DNA of 64,000 nucleotides from Prorocentrum cordatum. Its lineage: Eukaryota > Sar > Dinophyceae > Prorocentrales > Prorocentraceae. The position numbers and the translations under genes are program-made. The notes under the pieces were generated by a model. It searched no databases. It was not told the origin of the DNA and saw only the letters and a program-made list of their open reading frames with translations. Shown piece after piece: positions 10,047-19,989 of this stretch. The stretch lies in NCBI GenBank assembly GCA_963575745.1, contig CAUYUJ010016492.1, positions 51,693 to 115,692 of the forward strand, in the 5' to 3' direction. How positions within the stretch are numbered: position 1 is the first letter of the stretch; each line of letters opens with the position of its first letter.

Positions 10047-10577
10047 TAGCACGGCCCGCACCACCTCCTAAACTACTCGGCCAGGTTTCATGGCCTCGTC
10101 CAATCAGCCCAGCGTGCTCAGACCCTTGACCTCCTCCACCTGGTCGCCACGGCCGATCGCGCTGCGCACATATTTGCCGACAGCCGAATTGTCGCCGAAG
10201 GATTCGAAGCCCTCCTGGCTGGCCATCCTCCCCCAATTACAAGCTCCCTGGCCGACCTCTGGCGGAGCGTCCGCCGCGTTGTCCAGGCTAAACCAGATCT
10301 GTCTAGGGTCGAAAAGGTTGAAAGTCATCTCGTCGAACAAATGATATACGACGGCCTCATATCGCCCACGGCTGAGGCCTTCAATCGACACGACGACAAA
10401 CTGGCCACGGAAGGAGCACGCCTCCATCACCTTCCGCGAGATGTCGCCGAGGCTGCCGCATGGCGCCGCAAATTCGCGGCTGCGTTCCACGGTGCGACAG
10501 TCGCCGTTTACGACCGCCGCCACCGCACCTTACCCTGGGTATACGAGGAGCGAATAGGGGAACTAAAAGTGGCATGA
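10047..10577 (+). CDS. Unrecognised ORF, interrupted by a foldback element
   Basis: From the stop at 10044-10046 a plus-strand frame is open for 176 codons and reads like protein: QRAQTLDLLHLVATADRAAH, VAEGFEALLAGHPPPITSSL, RVVQAKPDLSRVEKVESHL, QMIYDGLISPTAEAFNRHDD and FHGATVAVYDRRHRTLPWVY. It looks mainly helical with Ala/Arg/Glu. The first ATG in frame is at 10341; the upstream part may be an exon or a truncated N-terminus. The last eight codons belong to a TIR element inserted at about 10555, so the original reading frame continued past 10754 (see that entry). I recognise no family. The antisense ORF at 10104-10523 (139 codons) looks like a shadow, but I cannot exclude it. Confidence 0.4.
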
Positions 10578-10753
10578 ACATAAAAACTCGGAGGTCCGCG
10601 CGGATTTCTCGGATCGGCGCTGGACCCCCCTGTCGGCGCCTCCGGCGCCTCCCCTGCCGCGCTCCGCGCGCCAGGGAGGGGGGTCCAGCGCCGATCCGAG
10701 AAATCCGCGCGGACCTCCGAGTTTTTATGCTCATGCCACTTTTTGTTCCCCTG
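10555..10753. mobile_element. Foldback MITE with 77-bp arms
   Basis: Positions 10555-10631 and 10677-10753 are inverted copies with only three mismatches in 77 bp, separated by a 45-bp GC-rich spacer. The ends read TAGGGGAAC and GTTCCCCTG. GCGAA flanks both ends (10550-10554, 10754-10758), which fits a 5-bp target-site duplication. GGGGAACT/GGCGAACT at the two edges is an alternative 8-bp reading, but that would leave the matching terminal AGGGGAAC unexplained. The element encodes nothing. The near identity of its arms points to a recent insertion or strong constraint on the hairpin. Confidence 0.8.
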
Positions 10754-11120
10754 GCGAACTCCACCGCATGCAGGCCAACCTTTCATCTCAGGGACGGCAG
10801 CGCCAGGCCCACAGGGGGCCGGCCCCACTGGACCCCCTGGCACTCACGGCGGCCCGACGCCTTCGACGACCTCGACGACCTCTGGCACCGCTTCCCTGGC
10901 GGCCTCGACGGCGACGACGCTGACCCGCTCGGGTTCGGGGGCGCCCTTGACGGCGACAGTGACGAGGAAACGAGCGCTCCTCATCAGGGCTGAACCTGAA
11001 CGGCGCTTTTCGTGTTCGTTTTGCTTTCGTTTTCCCTCGTGTTGTCTCCGATCCACCTCTACCGCAAGACGAGGTCGAAACGCAAACGGCCCAAGAAATC
11101 GCCAAAACACCGCTTAGGTC
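10754..11120 (+). pseudogene. Continuation of the interrupted ORF after the foldback element
   Basis: The sequence after the insertion is open in three frames. One reads DAFDDLDDLWHRFPGGLDGD and continues acidic to a stop after SAPHQG near 10993. A second reads a Gly/Pro/Thr-rich stretch to 11117. A third begins GELHRMQANLSSQGRQ, which would join naturally to the upstream RIGEL. Which frame the parent gene used cannot be decided without a copy that lacks the insertion. Confidence 0.3.
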
Positions 11121-11337
11121 CACCCCTGCTCCTCATGCCCCGCTTCATGGGCAACCCGCCCCCCCTGGTGAAGCCGACTCGCACGACGCGAACCACCAGA
11201 GCGGCGAAGGCCCCACGGGTCCCGACGGCCCCGTGCACCACAGCGAGGCCACTGAGCCGTCGGCCAGCAGCCCTCCCTGCCACGCGGCCACCGGGCCTCC
11301 TTCCACACCGGCCGCTCCCCTTGCCGCCGGGCCTCCC

Positions 11338-11652
11338 TAGGGGGCCACATGCGAACCCTACCCCTACCCCCCACGATTCTTGAGGGGGAGGAGGAGGCAC
11401 CAAGCAGGGCGAGGAGGCAAAAAGAGGCAGGAGGGGCAGAAGCGGGGGAGGCCAGCCCTCTGAACCTTCCTCCTCGCCCTCCATCACAATCCACATCCTC
11501 CTTGCTCCTTCCTCCCCTCCTGTCCCTCCTTCTCCTCCTCCTCCTCCTCCTCCTCCTCCTCCTCCTCCTCCTCTGGGTTCACTTCGTTCGAACCCCACCC
11601 TCCCCCTCAAAAATCGTGGGGGGTAGGGGTAGGGCTCGCACGTGGCCCCCTA
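11338..11652. mobile_element. TIR element with about 54-bp inverted repeats and a CTCCC duplication
   Basis: Positions 11338-11392 and 11599-11652 are inverted repeats with few mismatches; each starts TAGGGGGCCAC and contains CCCTACCCCTACC. CTCCC stands immediately outside both ends (11333-11337, 11653-11657), a good candidate 5-bp target-site duplication. The interior has a CTC run at about 11529-11573 and no coding motif. It shares the TAGGGG terminus and a 5-bp duplication with the foldback element at 10555. Confidence 0.75.
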
Positions 11653-11793
11653 CTCCCGCCCCTCTGGCCGCCGGGAGCACGCCGCCGCCCCTGCGGTGCC
11701 TGGCCCCCCCCCTCCCAGGGGTTGTAGGACCCGCCCCGCACGGGCCACCCGGCGCTGACTTCGTGGGGGCGATGTAAGTGCGTTCCCCTAGTA

Positions 11794-11952
11794 TTAGGTC
11801 GGGCCTGTCCTCCTACAGGGAGAGTTTGGACGAAGAATAAACAAATCGCAGCACAGATTCAAAACATGCCCCCAAAAAGTTTTAAAGTAGCCCACAGACT
11901 ATTTTTTACTATTTCGGAATATGCCTCCTGTAGAGGGACAGGCTCGACTTCG
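11794..11952. mobile_element. MITE family A, copy 1 (8-bp duplication)
   Basis: This 159-bp element has about 22-bp inverted ends (GTCGGGCCTGTCCTCCTACA on the left, a two-mismatch inverted copy on the right). The interior is AT-rich relative to the surroundings. CCCTAGTA flanks it exactly on both sides (11786-11793 and 11953-11960). An 8-bp duplication with short TIRs fits hAT-type insertion by an external transposase, though other superfamilies also make 8 bp. Confidence 0.85.
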
Positions 11953-12121
11953 CCCTAGTAAGGGGTCGCGGACCGCCATGGCGGTGGTGCCGTCGCCCCT
12001 GGCCGCTGCGCTGGCCAGCTCCACCTAATGCACAGCGTCCCCCCGGATCGCCTCCAGCCACTGGGCCAGGGTCCTTCCCCCTCAGAGGACTCCTGCTGCA
12101 ACGAAGCATATACAGCTATAC

Positions 12122-12261
12122 TTAGGTCGGGCGTGTCCTCCTACAGGCGGAGTTTGGGCGAAAAACAAAAAAACCCAAACATGTTCCACACTAGCCCAAA
12201 AAAGCAGAAACATCGTCCACATACTGAATATTCCTCCTGTCGAGGGACGCGTCCGACTTGA
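12122..12261. mobile_element. MITE family A, copy 2 (8-bp duplication)
   Basis: A 140-bp copy of the same family, starting TTAGGTCGGG and ending with an inverted relative of it. AGCTATAC flanks both ends exactly (12114-12121 and 12262-12269). The interior carries several A-runs. The TIRs have diverged more than in the other copies. Confidence 0.85.
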
Positions 12262-12980
12262 AGCTATACAGCTTGGACAGCCAGAAGGCCCGAAGCGCGC
12301 AAGTGGGTGAGAACTTACACGCAGGGGCTGCCCGCCTCAGGACACACCGCAGCATTGCCTCCACATTGCGGCAAATCTGTGGCCAGCTCAGACCTGGGGG
12401 TGTGCCGACATGGTACCAGACACCCGATGGATCGCTTCTGGTCCGTCCGGACCAGGCGTCGGAGCAGGGATGCAGAAAGCATGACTGAAGGGGCCCTGGG
12501 ACACACACACATTAACACATACAAATAACAGGATTCCCCATATTTTCCCATATTTTCTGGGGTTCTGTCTTCCCCCCGACTTCCCATATTTTCCCATATT
12601 TTCTGGGGAATCGACGAATAATTGTGTCTGTGTTTTTCCCCTCCTGAATGACGAGGGAGTGGAAGACACACAAAACACAAGCATGGCAACTGGCGTCGGA
12701 GCAGGTTTTGGCGACAGCTCAGAGGGCGAAGCGTCGGAACCTGGCGGCACGCATGCCAAAACGTGCTATACACATGGGCATTCCTCGGCCACGGGCGCGC
12801 AGATCGGGAGTGTCCCCCCCGACTCGCCACGCCCCTCGTTGCTTCCCAATCGTAGTCTTGTCTGACGGCGCCGGGGAGGAACCGCTCCCCCGTCGTCTAC
12901 ATGCGGCCCCTCCCGCCAAAGAGGTGCGGGCAGGAGGCGCTTGTACCAAGCGGACGAACACCACGTCCGAACTGCTGCGC
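12262..12980. other. No recognisable gene; local duplication
   Basis: CCCATATTTTCCCATATTTT followed by CTGGGG occurs twice (12537-12562 and 12583-12607), bounded by GATTCCCC on the left and GGGGAATC on the right. ORFs on both strands are short and have no motif. Confidence 0.5.
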
Positions 12981-12983
12981 GCG

Positions 12984-13118
12984 CTCTCTCGCTCTCACTC
13001 TCGCGCTCTCTCTCTCTCTCTCACTCTCGCTCTCGCTCTCCCTCCCTCTCTCGTTCCCTGTCTCTCTCCGTCTCTACCGTTTCCTCTCTTGTGCTGCTTC
13101 TCTCTCTCTCTCTCTCTA
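12984..13118. repeat. (TC)n-rich tract
   Basis: Imperfect CT dinucleotide runs around 12984-13060 and 13099-13118, with CTCG interruptions. Confidence 0.8.
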
Positions 13119-13333
13119 CCCATCCCCTTTGTTTTTGTTCGCCCTCGTCTCAATTGAATGGACCCCATGTCCCTGCGCCGCGGAAGCGGCCCCCCGGCTT
13201 CTGCCCTGGCCAGACCAGGCGGCGGTGCCGCACCGCCCCCGGTTCCCCCCTCGCGGCCACCCCGGCAGGCCGCCGCACCCGCCCTCCCCCGCTGCGCCGC
13301 CCAAGAGGGGCAGAATGCTAAGCAGGCGGCTTG

Positions 13334-13408
13334 CCTCAGTCGGGCGGGTGCTAACGGGGGGTGGCCCAAATCGGTTCCCTCCCCCTTACCACCCGCCCGA
13401 CTCAGGCT
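13334..13408. repeat. Imperfect 27-bp inverted repeat (hairpin)
   Basis: The GCCTCAGTCGGGCGGGTG stretch at 13334-13361 is matched by its inverted copy at 13382-13408 with about three differences, around a 20-bp spacer. It could be a short foldback element or a structural hairpin. No flanking duplication was found. Confidence 0.6.
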
Positions 13409-14454
13409 TCCAACTTCGCGCGGCGCGTCGCCTGCGCCGCAGGCCTCGAGGCTGCGGGGTCCAATCGTGCCTCTGCCGCTTGCGATCACGCGGGTCACCT
13501 CGCCACCGAGGAGTTGGGCCGCACCAGCCACAAGCGCGGCTTCGGGTCCACCGAACTGAGGCAGGCCCTAATTACAGCGCCCCTGCAGTCAACACAAGAT
13601 CGGCTGGACACTGGCTCACCACCCAACACAAAGAAAGATCTCTCACGCCGCGCGGACGAGTCTGAGCGCTCAGGCCGCCGTGCTGACTCCGCGAAGGCGT
13701 CCAAGCCTCCATTCGTGAGCCCCCCTCTGACGACGCTGCGGGCCCCGTGGTTTTGTCGGTGACGGCGACGGCAGCCTCCATCGTGACCTCGGCGTCGCAC
13801 CAGATGATCACGTAGGGGGAGGTCGCAATGTCGGCGAGGTGCCACAGTGACTGAGACCATACGTGATCCCCTCCGTGCTCGCTGTGGCCAGGACGTGCTG
13901 GGGAACCCCCGACGACGGCGGTGAGTGTCCGTTCGCCGGCAGCCGAGCCCTCCGTCTCGTGGATGGTGATTCGCCTCCATGTGACGTTGAGAGGAGGAGG
14001 AGGAGGAGGAGAAGGAAGAGGAGGAGGAGGAGGAAGAGGAGGAGGAGGAGGAGGAGGACATCCACCGTTCTGTGACGACACTCGTCCTCAATGTTGCCGA
14101 ACTGTTAGATCGCCCCGTCCACGGCTGCAGCCTGGGCCTTGGCGGCCGCAGAGTTTCGATGCAGCACGGGGATGACCTTCTCCGTCCCTGGGCATAGTGT
14201 CTGCTTGGGGCCCCGGACCGCGATGACCAGTGGTTGGTCCTGTGTGTGTGTGTGGAGTTGGGATTGCAATTGATCGCCCTCTTCGTGGCTAGAGATACTG
14301 CTCAGAACAGGCCCCCCCGCTGGGGATGCGCGTTGGCGGAGCAACGACGGGCGTGGAGCAGTGGGCCGCATCGAGGCTCTTCAATATCACACGTTTCCTG
14401 TTTATGCCGAGAAACGTTAGTCAAACATGGCAGATTTGCTCTAGACATCCTCCA
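13409..14454. other. No recognisable gene; short GGA tract
   Basis: ORFs on both strands lack motifs. A GGA-rich tract lies at 13994-14058. Confidence 0.4.
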
Positions 14455-14800
14455 AACATTGGCTTCGGATGGGGCGCTCGAAAGCAACATCCTCTTGGTA
14501 TCGCTCACGGAGGGCTTCCGTATGGCCCAGAAAAACTCCCCAAGGCTCCCCAGAAAGCCAAAGCATAGCGTCCCAAGAGGGCACGTCCATACTCTGAACC
14601 AGTATCGTCTTGGAATCGCTCATGGAGGGCTTCCGTATGGCCGAAAACAACCCCCAAAGGCTCCCTGGAAAGCCAAACAAGAGCGGTCCAGGAGGGCACG
14701 CCCATACTCTGAACCAGCCTCGTCTTGGAATCGCTCATGGAGGGTCTCCGTATGGCCCAAGGGAGCTTTCGAAGGCTCATCGGGAAGCCCACATAGCATA
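14455..14800. repeat. 115-bp tandem repeat, about three copies
   Basis: The block TCGCTCAYGGAGGGYYTCCG recurs at 14501, 14616 and 14731, exactly 115 bp apart, followed each time by a related CTCC..GGAAAGCC..GCCCATACTCTGAACCAG stretch. As 115 is not a multiple of three, the ORFs that cross it change frame from copy to copy. Confidence 0.8.
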
Positions 14801-15007
14801 GCGCCCCACCAAAAAAAGGCCCAGGCGTCCGTGAGCTCTCATTCTCCTCCTGACCTCCGTCTCCCCCGCCGTCCCCTCCCGCTGATCAGCGCTTCGAACA
14901 GGTAGCCGAGTGCGTCCATGAAGAACGCGTAGATCAGCAGCGTATCCGCGGGGCCCCCGCCGAGAGGCCACCCGGGGGGAAGGGAAGAGGTGGGCAGGAG
15001 CGGGGAG

Positions 15008-15133
15008 GATGGAGGGGAAGGAGGAGGAGGAGGAGGAGGAGGAGGAGGAGGAGGAGGAGGGGGAGGAGGAGGGGGAGGAGGAGGAAGAGGAGGAGGAGGA
15101 GGAGGAGGAGGAGGAGGAGGAGGAGGAGGAGGC
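15008..15133. repeat. (GGA)n microsatellite
   Basis: About 125 bp of GGA repeats with GGGGGA interruptions, all purine on the plus strand. Confidence 0.9.
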
Positions 15134-15560
15134 AGAGGGAGGAGGGGAAGCCGACAAAGGGGGGAGAACGGGGAAGGGATGAGGGAGAAGGAGCGGGAGG
15201 ACAAGTGGGAAGAGTGACGAGGGGAACGTCGCTGTCATCATCGTCGTCGTCGTCGCCATAATGATCAACATCGAGTAAAGCGGACGTAGTCCTGGTACTG
15301 CGCCAACATTCCATTGGCACTCACGCTCAGAATTAGCCTGGCGAAGGGCACAACCATATGCAGTTGTGAGCACAGTCGTTGTATTCAACGCATTCGGAGG
15401 AGCTCACTATAGGGCCACGAAACGTGCGAGGGGTGTGCCAAACATTGTGCGGTGGGCGTACGACGGGCAATACGAGTCAGACGAGCACCTCTGAATACGA
15501 CGAGCGCGGCTTGAGCCTCCCCGAGGCCCTCCCTCGTCGGCGGTCACCCTCAGGTGCCTC
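15134..15560. other. No recognisable gene
   Basis: A mixed-composition stretch with a short GTC run at about 15240-15256. No ORF with recognisable content. Confidence 0.35.
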
Positions 15561-15624
15561 CCTCGTGTGCTACCCTCCTCCGCCCTCCGTCCTCCCTCCT
15601 CTCCCCTCCCCCTCCTCCGGTACG

Positions 15625-16200
15625 AATGGACAGTGGGCGTTCGTGGGCCCTCTTGGGGGGGTCTGAGGGCCTCCCTCGGGCTCCCCTGCAGGGGGCCTTC
15701 CTGGGCCGTCTCGGGGCCCTCTTGGGCCGTCTTCGGGCTCTCTAGGGGGCTCCTTGGGCGATTTGGGAACGATTTTGGCGGCGTCTGGGGTGTCTGGTGG
15801 CCTCCTCTGGGCTCCCCTGAGGGCTTGCAAGGGCCTTCCTGGGCCGTCTTGGGCCCTCTTGGGGCCCTCGTGGGCCGTTTTCGGGCTCTCTTGGGGGCTG
15901 CTTGAGCTGTTTTGGAGCGGTCTTAGCGGCGTCTGGGGTCGTGGTGTACGCTGGGGCAGCCCGCCACCTGCAGTTGCAGAACAACATCTTTCTTTTCTTG
16001 TCTGAGGGGATGGGAGACTTCAGACTCCCAGTGCCCTTTTGGAGACTATCTTGGAGCCCTCGTGGGACGTTTTCGGGGCCTCGTGGGCCTTCTGGAATGG
16101 ATCTTCATTGGTCCGCGAGCCTGTGGGGGCTTCTTGGAGGCGTCTTGAGGACGGCCTGGGCCGTCTTGGAGGCCTCGTGAGGGCCTTCGGAGGGCCCGAA
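15625..16200 (-). repeat. Dispersed CCCCAAGA minisatellite, array 1 (reverse orientation)
   Basis: A degenerate array built from units like GGGCCGTCTTGGGCCCTC. A higher-order period of about 150 bp is visible: TTGGCGGCGTCTGGGG-type sequence occurs near 15775 and 15927. The same unit family occurs at 28.1, 37.1, 48.3, 55.0, 58.4 and 60.3 kb. Gly/Leu/Trp- or Pro/Arg-rich ORFs across it are by-products. Confidence 0.7.
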
Positions 16201-16252
16201 CCCCCATGCGCCGCGGAGGTCCCTGGGCACAGCCAGGGGGCCTCGCCCCCGT

Positions 16253-16410
16253 CTTATATGCATATGCATAGAATACACATACACATATACATTACATATG
16301 CATGGCGTGCATAAATATAGATGTAGATATACACACACGTACACATACACATACATAACTACACGTATGCATATACATAAGCATATACGCAAACATATAC
16401 ATGTGCACAT
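16253..16410. repeat. TATACA-type repeat block
   Basis: Degenerate ATATACACATAC repeats, AT-rich, ending where a C/G-tract region begins. Confidence 0.85.
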
Positions 16411-16439
16411 ACGAGAGAACGTTTCACGGGCGCTTGCCT

Positions 16440-16800
16440 TGGGAACATTCGGCGGCGCGTTTCGAACCGGGCGGTGGGCCCCCCCCTCAACACTCGGCGC
16501 CGTCGATGAAAACCAGGGGGGCTCCCCTCCCCCCCAACCCCCCCCTCTCCCGAACCCCCCCCTCCCAAGGGGGAGGGTTCAAACCGCCCCCCCCCCCCTC
16601 GGCGCAGGCGCCGACGGCGGAGACGCAGCGACGACGACCAGAGGCAGCCCAAAGGGGGGGGGTGTTCAACGCCCCCCCCATGGCGCCGAAGGGGGGGGGA
16701 TTCATAGGCCCCCCCCCCCTGGCGCCGGCGCCGGCGCCGTCGCTGGCGGCGGCCAGCAGCGCCGGCACTGGCGCCGGCGACGGCGGGGACGCAGCTCCGA
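16440..16800. repeat. C-tract and G-tract rich segment
   Basis: Many runs of 6-11 C or G alternate here (for example near 16532-16600 and 16655-16720), with GGCGCCGGCGCCGGC-type palindromes at 16720-16790. It could form G-quadruplexes on either strand. It borders the CCA array. Confidence 0.7.
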
Positions 16801-16802
16801 TA

Positions 16803-17536
16803 CCCACCACTAACCACCACCAACCACCGCCCTACCGCACCACCACCACCGCCTCAACCCACCACGCACCAGCCACCACAAAAGAACCACCACACCACCA
16901 CAACCACACAGAACGCACAGCCACCACCACCACCACCACCAACACAACCACCACCGACCACCACACTCAACATCACTCACCACCCAACCCACCTAACCCC
17001 CCACCACCACTACCACCACCACCGCCACAATCCACAACGCCACCACCACCACCGGGAGGGGGGGCCACAACCACCCCCACTCCATCCAGCACAACGCCAC
17101 CACCACCACCACAACCGACCACCGACCACCACCACCACACCACCACAAACCAACACACCCCACCACCACCGCCACTTCCACCACCACCAGCACCACCTCC
17201 ACAAACCACCGCCGCCACCACAACCCAGCACACAACCACCACAACCACCACCACACCACCGACCAACCACCACACACCAAAACCGCACCACCACCAACCA
17301 CCACCACCACCACAAACTACCACCACACCACCACCACCAACCACACCCACTGCACCACCACCACCACCACCACCACAACACAACCACCACCAACCACCAC
17401 CACCACCACCAACCACCACCGACCCCACCACCACCCACCACCACAACCACCACCACCACAACAAACCACCACACCACCACCACCACAACTACCACCACCG
17501 CCACCACCACCACCACAACCCACCACCACCACCACC
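16803..17536. repeat. (CCA)n array, about 730 bp
   Basis: CCA/ACC repeats with scattered CAA, GAC and ACA variants, interrupted by a GGGAGGGGGGG patch at about 17056-17066. The minus strand (TGG)n is G-rich. The Thr/Pro/His and Trp/Val/Gly ORFs are artefacts. Confidence 0.9.
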
Positions 17537-17825
17537 GTTGTCCTCGTCGACGCTCCCCGCCGCCGCCGCCCGCCGCCGCAGGCGCCGGCGCCGGCGCCGG
17601 CCCAGAAAAGGAAATCGTCGTCCCCGCCGCCGCCGCCGCTAGCCGCCGCCGACGCAGGCGCTGGCCCGAGGAGAGGGACATATGAGAAGACGAGGAGGAA
17701 GGGGGGGCGTTCGAACCCCCCCCCTCTCTTCTGTCACGGGAGGGGTTGGGGGGGAAATTCGAGCTCCCCAGCCCCCCTCCATTCAGGGAGGGGGGGGGTT
17801 CGGTTCCAACCCCCCCCTCCAAGCG
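17537..17825. repeat. GC palindromes and C/G tracts after the CCA array
   Basis: GCCGCCGCC and GGCGCCGGCGCCGGC runs (17557-17600) are followed by G and C homopolymer runs at 17700-17820. The layout mirrors the left flank of the CCA array. Confidence 0.65.
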
Positions 17826-17849
17826 ACTACTACAGAACGGGCTCTTTCA

Positions 17850-18310
17850 CACATGCATATACATATGCATATACAAACGTGTATACGTGAGCATTTGCAT
17901 CTACATATACATGTACATATATATATACATCTACATATACTAAACACATGTACGTATACATATATACTTACACTCATACATTTACATGTACATGTACCTT
18001 TCACATGTACAATTACATTTGCATGTACACATACATACACATACACACATACATGTGCATATACATATACATAAGCATGGCCCCATACATACACATATGT
18101 ATATTTGTAAACAGACATACCTAAACACATATATACACACATATGCATACACATATACATATACAAACACGTATACATATGCGTATACATACTGGTAGGC
18201 ATGTGCATCTACCTATCCATATGCATATACAGTTGCATGCACCTATACACGTGCATCTACATATGCATATATACATGCATACATACATGCATGCATGCTT
18301 GCATGCATGC
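17850..18310. repeat. TATACA/TACATA repeat block
   Basis: About 460 bp of degenerate ACATAT/TACATG repeats, ending in TGCATGCATGCA-type runs at 18278-18310. Confidence 0.9.
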
Positions 18311-18322
18311 GTACATACATAC

Positions 18323-18547
18323 AGTGCACACGATGCACTGCATCACGTATACAAAATTGCACTACGTCATCTGCTGCACAACCTAGAATCCGCTACATAC
18401 ATTGCACCACGTAAACTGCGCCACCTGGATTACACCACGTATATTGCACCGCGTACAGTGCGCAACATCGTTTGCGCCACATAGATTGCACCATATAGAT
18501 AGCACAACATAGATTGCACCACATACATTGTACAACCTCGATTGCTA
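18323..18547 (+). repeat. Degenerate 15-bp tandem repeat (ATTGCACCACATAG type)
   Basis: Units such as ATTGCACCACATAC repeat about 14 times at close to 15-bp spacing. On the minus strand they give a Tyr/Val/Gln/Cys/Trp pentapeptide pattern. The other side of the assembly gap (19001-19140) has GTGCAA-type units of the opposite orientation. Confidence 0.7.
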
Positions 18548-18900
18548 GAACACACACTCTGTGGGCCCACGCTGGATAGCATCGCCTTGGATTTGCCGAG
18601 GACGGGCCAGCTGTGGCATCAGGCCATCTCTCTCCCTGACCCCCCCTTCCACCCTTTTGTGGGCAGTGCACCTCCTCCGCCCCCTCCACGCCCTCCTCCC
18701 TCCCCCCCCTCCTCCCGGTCCTGGTCCTCTCTCCGGCCTCCTCCGACGACCCCGAGGTTCTCCCATGGTGCGCTGGCAGGGGCACGGTGAGTGGCGCGGG
18801 CCCGCCAGGATACATGCACTTGGGCACGCTGTCGAAGTGGGCCTTCTGGACGGCGGTGCCCTCGTCCTCGGGGGTTAGGCGGCGCGCCATGGCAGGGTGC

Positions 18901-19000
18901 NNNNNNNNNNNNNNNNNNNNNNNNNNNNNNNNNNNNNNNNNNNNNNNNNNNNNNNNNNNNNNNNNNNNNNNNNNNNNNNNNNNNNNNNNNNNNNNNNNNN
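18901..19000. other. Assembly gap (100 N)
   Basis: Exactly 100 N, the usual placeholder for a gap of unknown size. Sequence and features across it cannot be joined. Confidence 0.99.
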
Positions 19001-19140
19001 CAATCTGCGCGGCGAAACTACTTAGTGCAAGCTGTGCAAAATACGACGTGCACTCGATGAGGTGTGAACAGTACGCGTGCAATCCGTGCAAAGCCATGTA
19101 TATGGTGTGATAGATGCGGCGTAAGCTACACGGCGCACTT
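19001..19140 (-). repeat. GTGCAA-type degenerate repeats, inverse to those left of the gap
   Basis: GTGCAAGCTGTGCAAAATAC, GTGCACTCGATG and GTGCAATCCGTGCAAAG resemble the reverse complement of the 15-bp units at 18323-18547. The gap may therefore lie in a larger inverted or collapsed repeat. Confidence 0.45.
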
Positions 19141-19980
19141 AACTTTGACGAACCTGGAGCTGACAGCTCCAATGCTCGCGCAATCATGTCACCCACCCAT
19201 CCGCAACGTAGCTTGCAAAACCCATGACTGTGACAACTGCTTGGCGCTGGCTGGCGCATCGTTGCGGCAGCGCTAAAGCGCGCATGCTCGCGTGCAAGAG
19301 TGGCCGGCAAACTTTGCGCGACCGACCCGGCCGCGCCGCGATGGCGCTGCGCTGACGGTCGGGGGCTTCGCAGCGCGTCTCGCAGGCCGCGCTGACGCGC
19401 GGGCCCGTCAGTGAGAGTCAGTGGCCCGGGCTGGCGCGGCATTATGGTGACGCCGCCAGAAGCAGACGCGATGATCACAGTAGCGATGGGGGCGGTGACG
19501 ACGGCAACGCCAATGACGGCGCCGATGCTTGCCACGCCAATGGCGATGATGGTGTCCACGCGTCGGTGATGAAGGTGCTGGAAAGGTTTCGACGCGCGCG
19601 CGTGGCCGACGCGCGAGTGGCTTGCATCGCAATATCTGACCGGCCCCCCCCCCCAGAAAAAAGCAAGCGCGCAAGGGCCCTCGAATGATTCCGACACGTT
19701 GAAAACCCGCACGTTTGGCCCAAGACTTCGCAAGAGCGCGCTCGCACAAAGTCTCCGAACAACAGGAATGCTGCAAAACCAAAATGTTTGGTTTGTTTTC
19801 GGGCACGTCGATCTTGAACTCCTTGGAAACCTCTGGTGATTGAAGGGGTTCGCCATGCGCGCGCGACACCGCGCGCGTGGAATTTGCCGCTCGCCGCGCC
19901 CCTTCTTGTCGGAATGCGCCCCGCAGCAACGAGCAGCAGCTGCGGCCGCTCGCCGCTGGGCGCGGCCACCGCGCAGAACT
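19141..19980. other. No recognisable gene; minus-strand ORF with a hydrophobic stretch
   Basis: A minus-strand frame from an ATG at 19856 is open to the gap and contains a run of about 35 mainly hydrophobic residues (DTIIAIGVASIGAVIGVAVV and on). This could be a membrane segment, or only a GTC/GCG-rich periodic sequence read in a lucky frame. Overlapping frames are also open. No family is recognised. Confidence 0.25.
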
Positions 19981-19989
19981 GAAGCAATT

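Noticed and set aside
10104-10523. A 139-codon minus-strand ORF opposite the 10.05 kb ORF
   Set aside because: The plus frame is longer and reads across the same bases with a more protein-like pattern. The antisense frame is probably a shadow, though not excluded.
12395-12480. Possible tRNA-like fold
   Set aside because: No TTCRANNC box with correctly spaced A box and acceptor pairing was found. No tRNA could be supported anywhere in the window.
16401-17642. A 413-codon Thr/Pro/His-rich plus-strand ORF
   Set aside because: It is produced by the CCA array and C-tracts, which lack stops in that frame.
18393-19856. A 487-codon minus-strand ORF with a hydrophobic segment
   Set aside because: It runs through the 100-N gap and ends in 15-bp repeats, so its continuity is not real.
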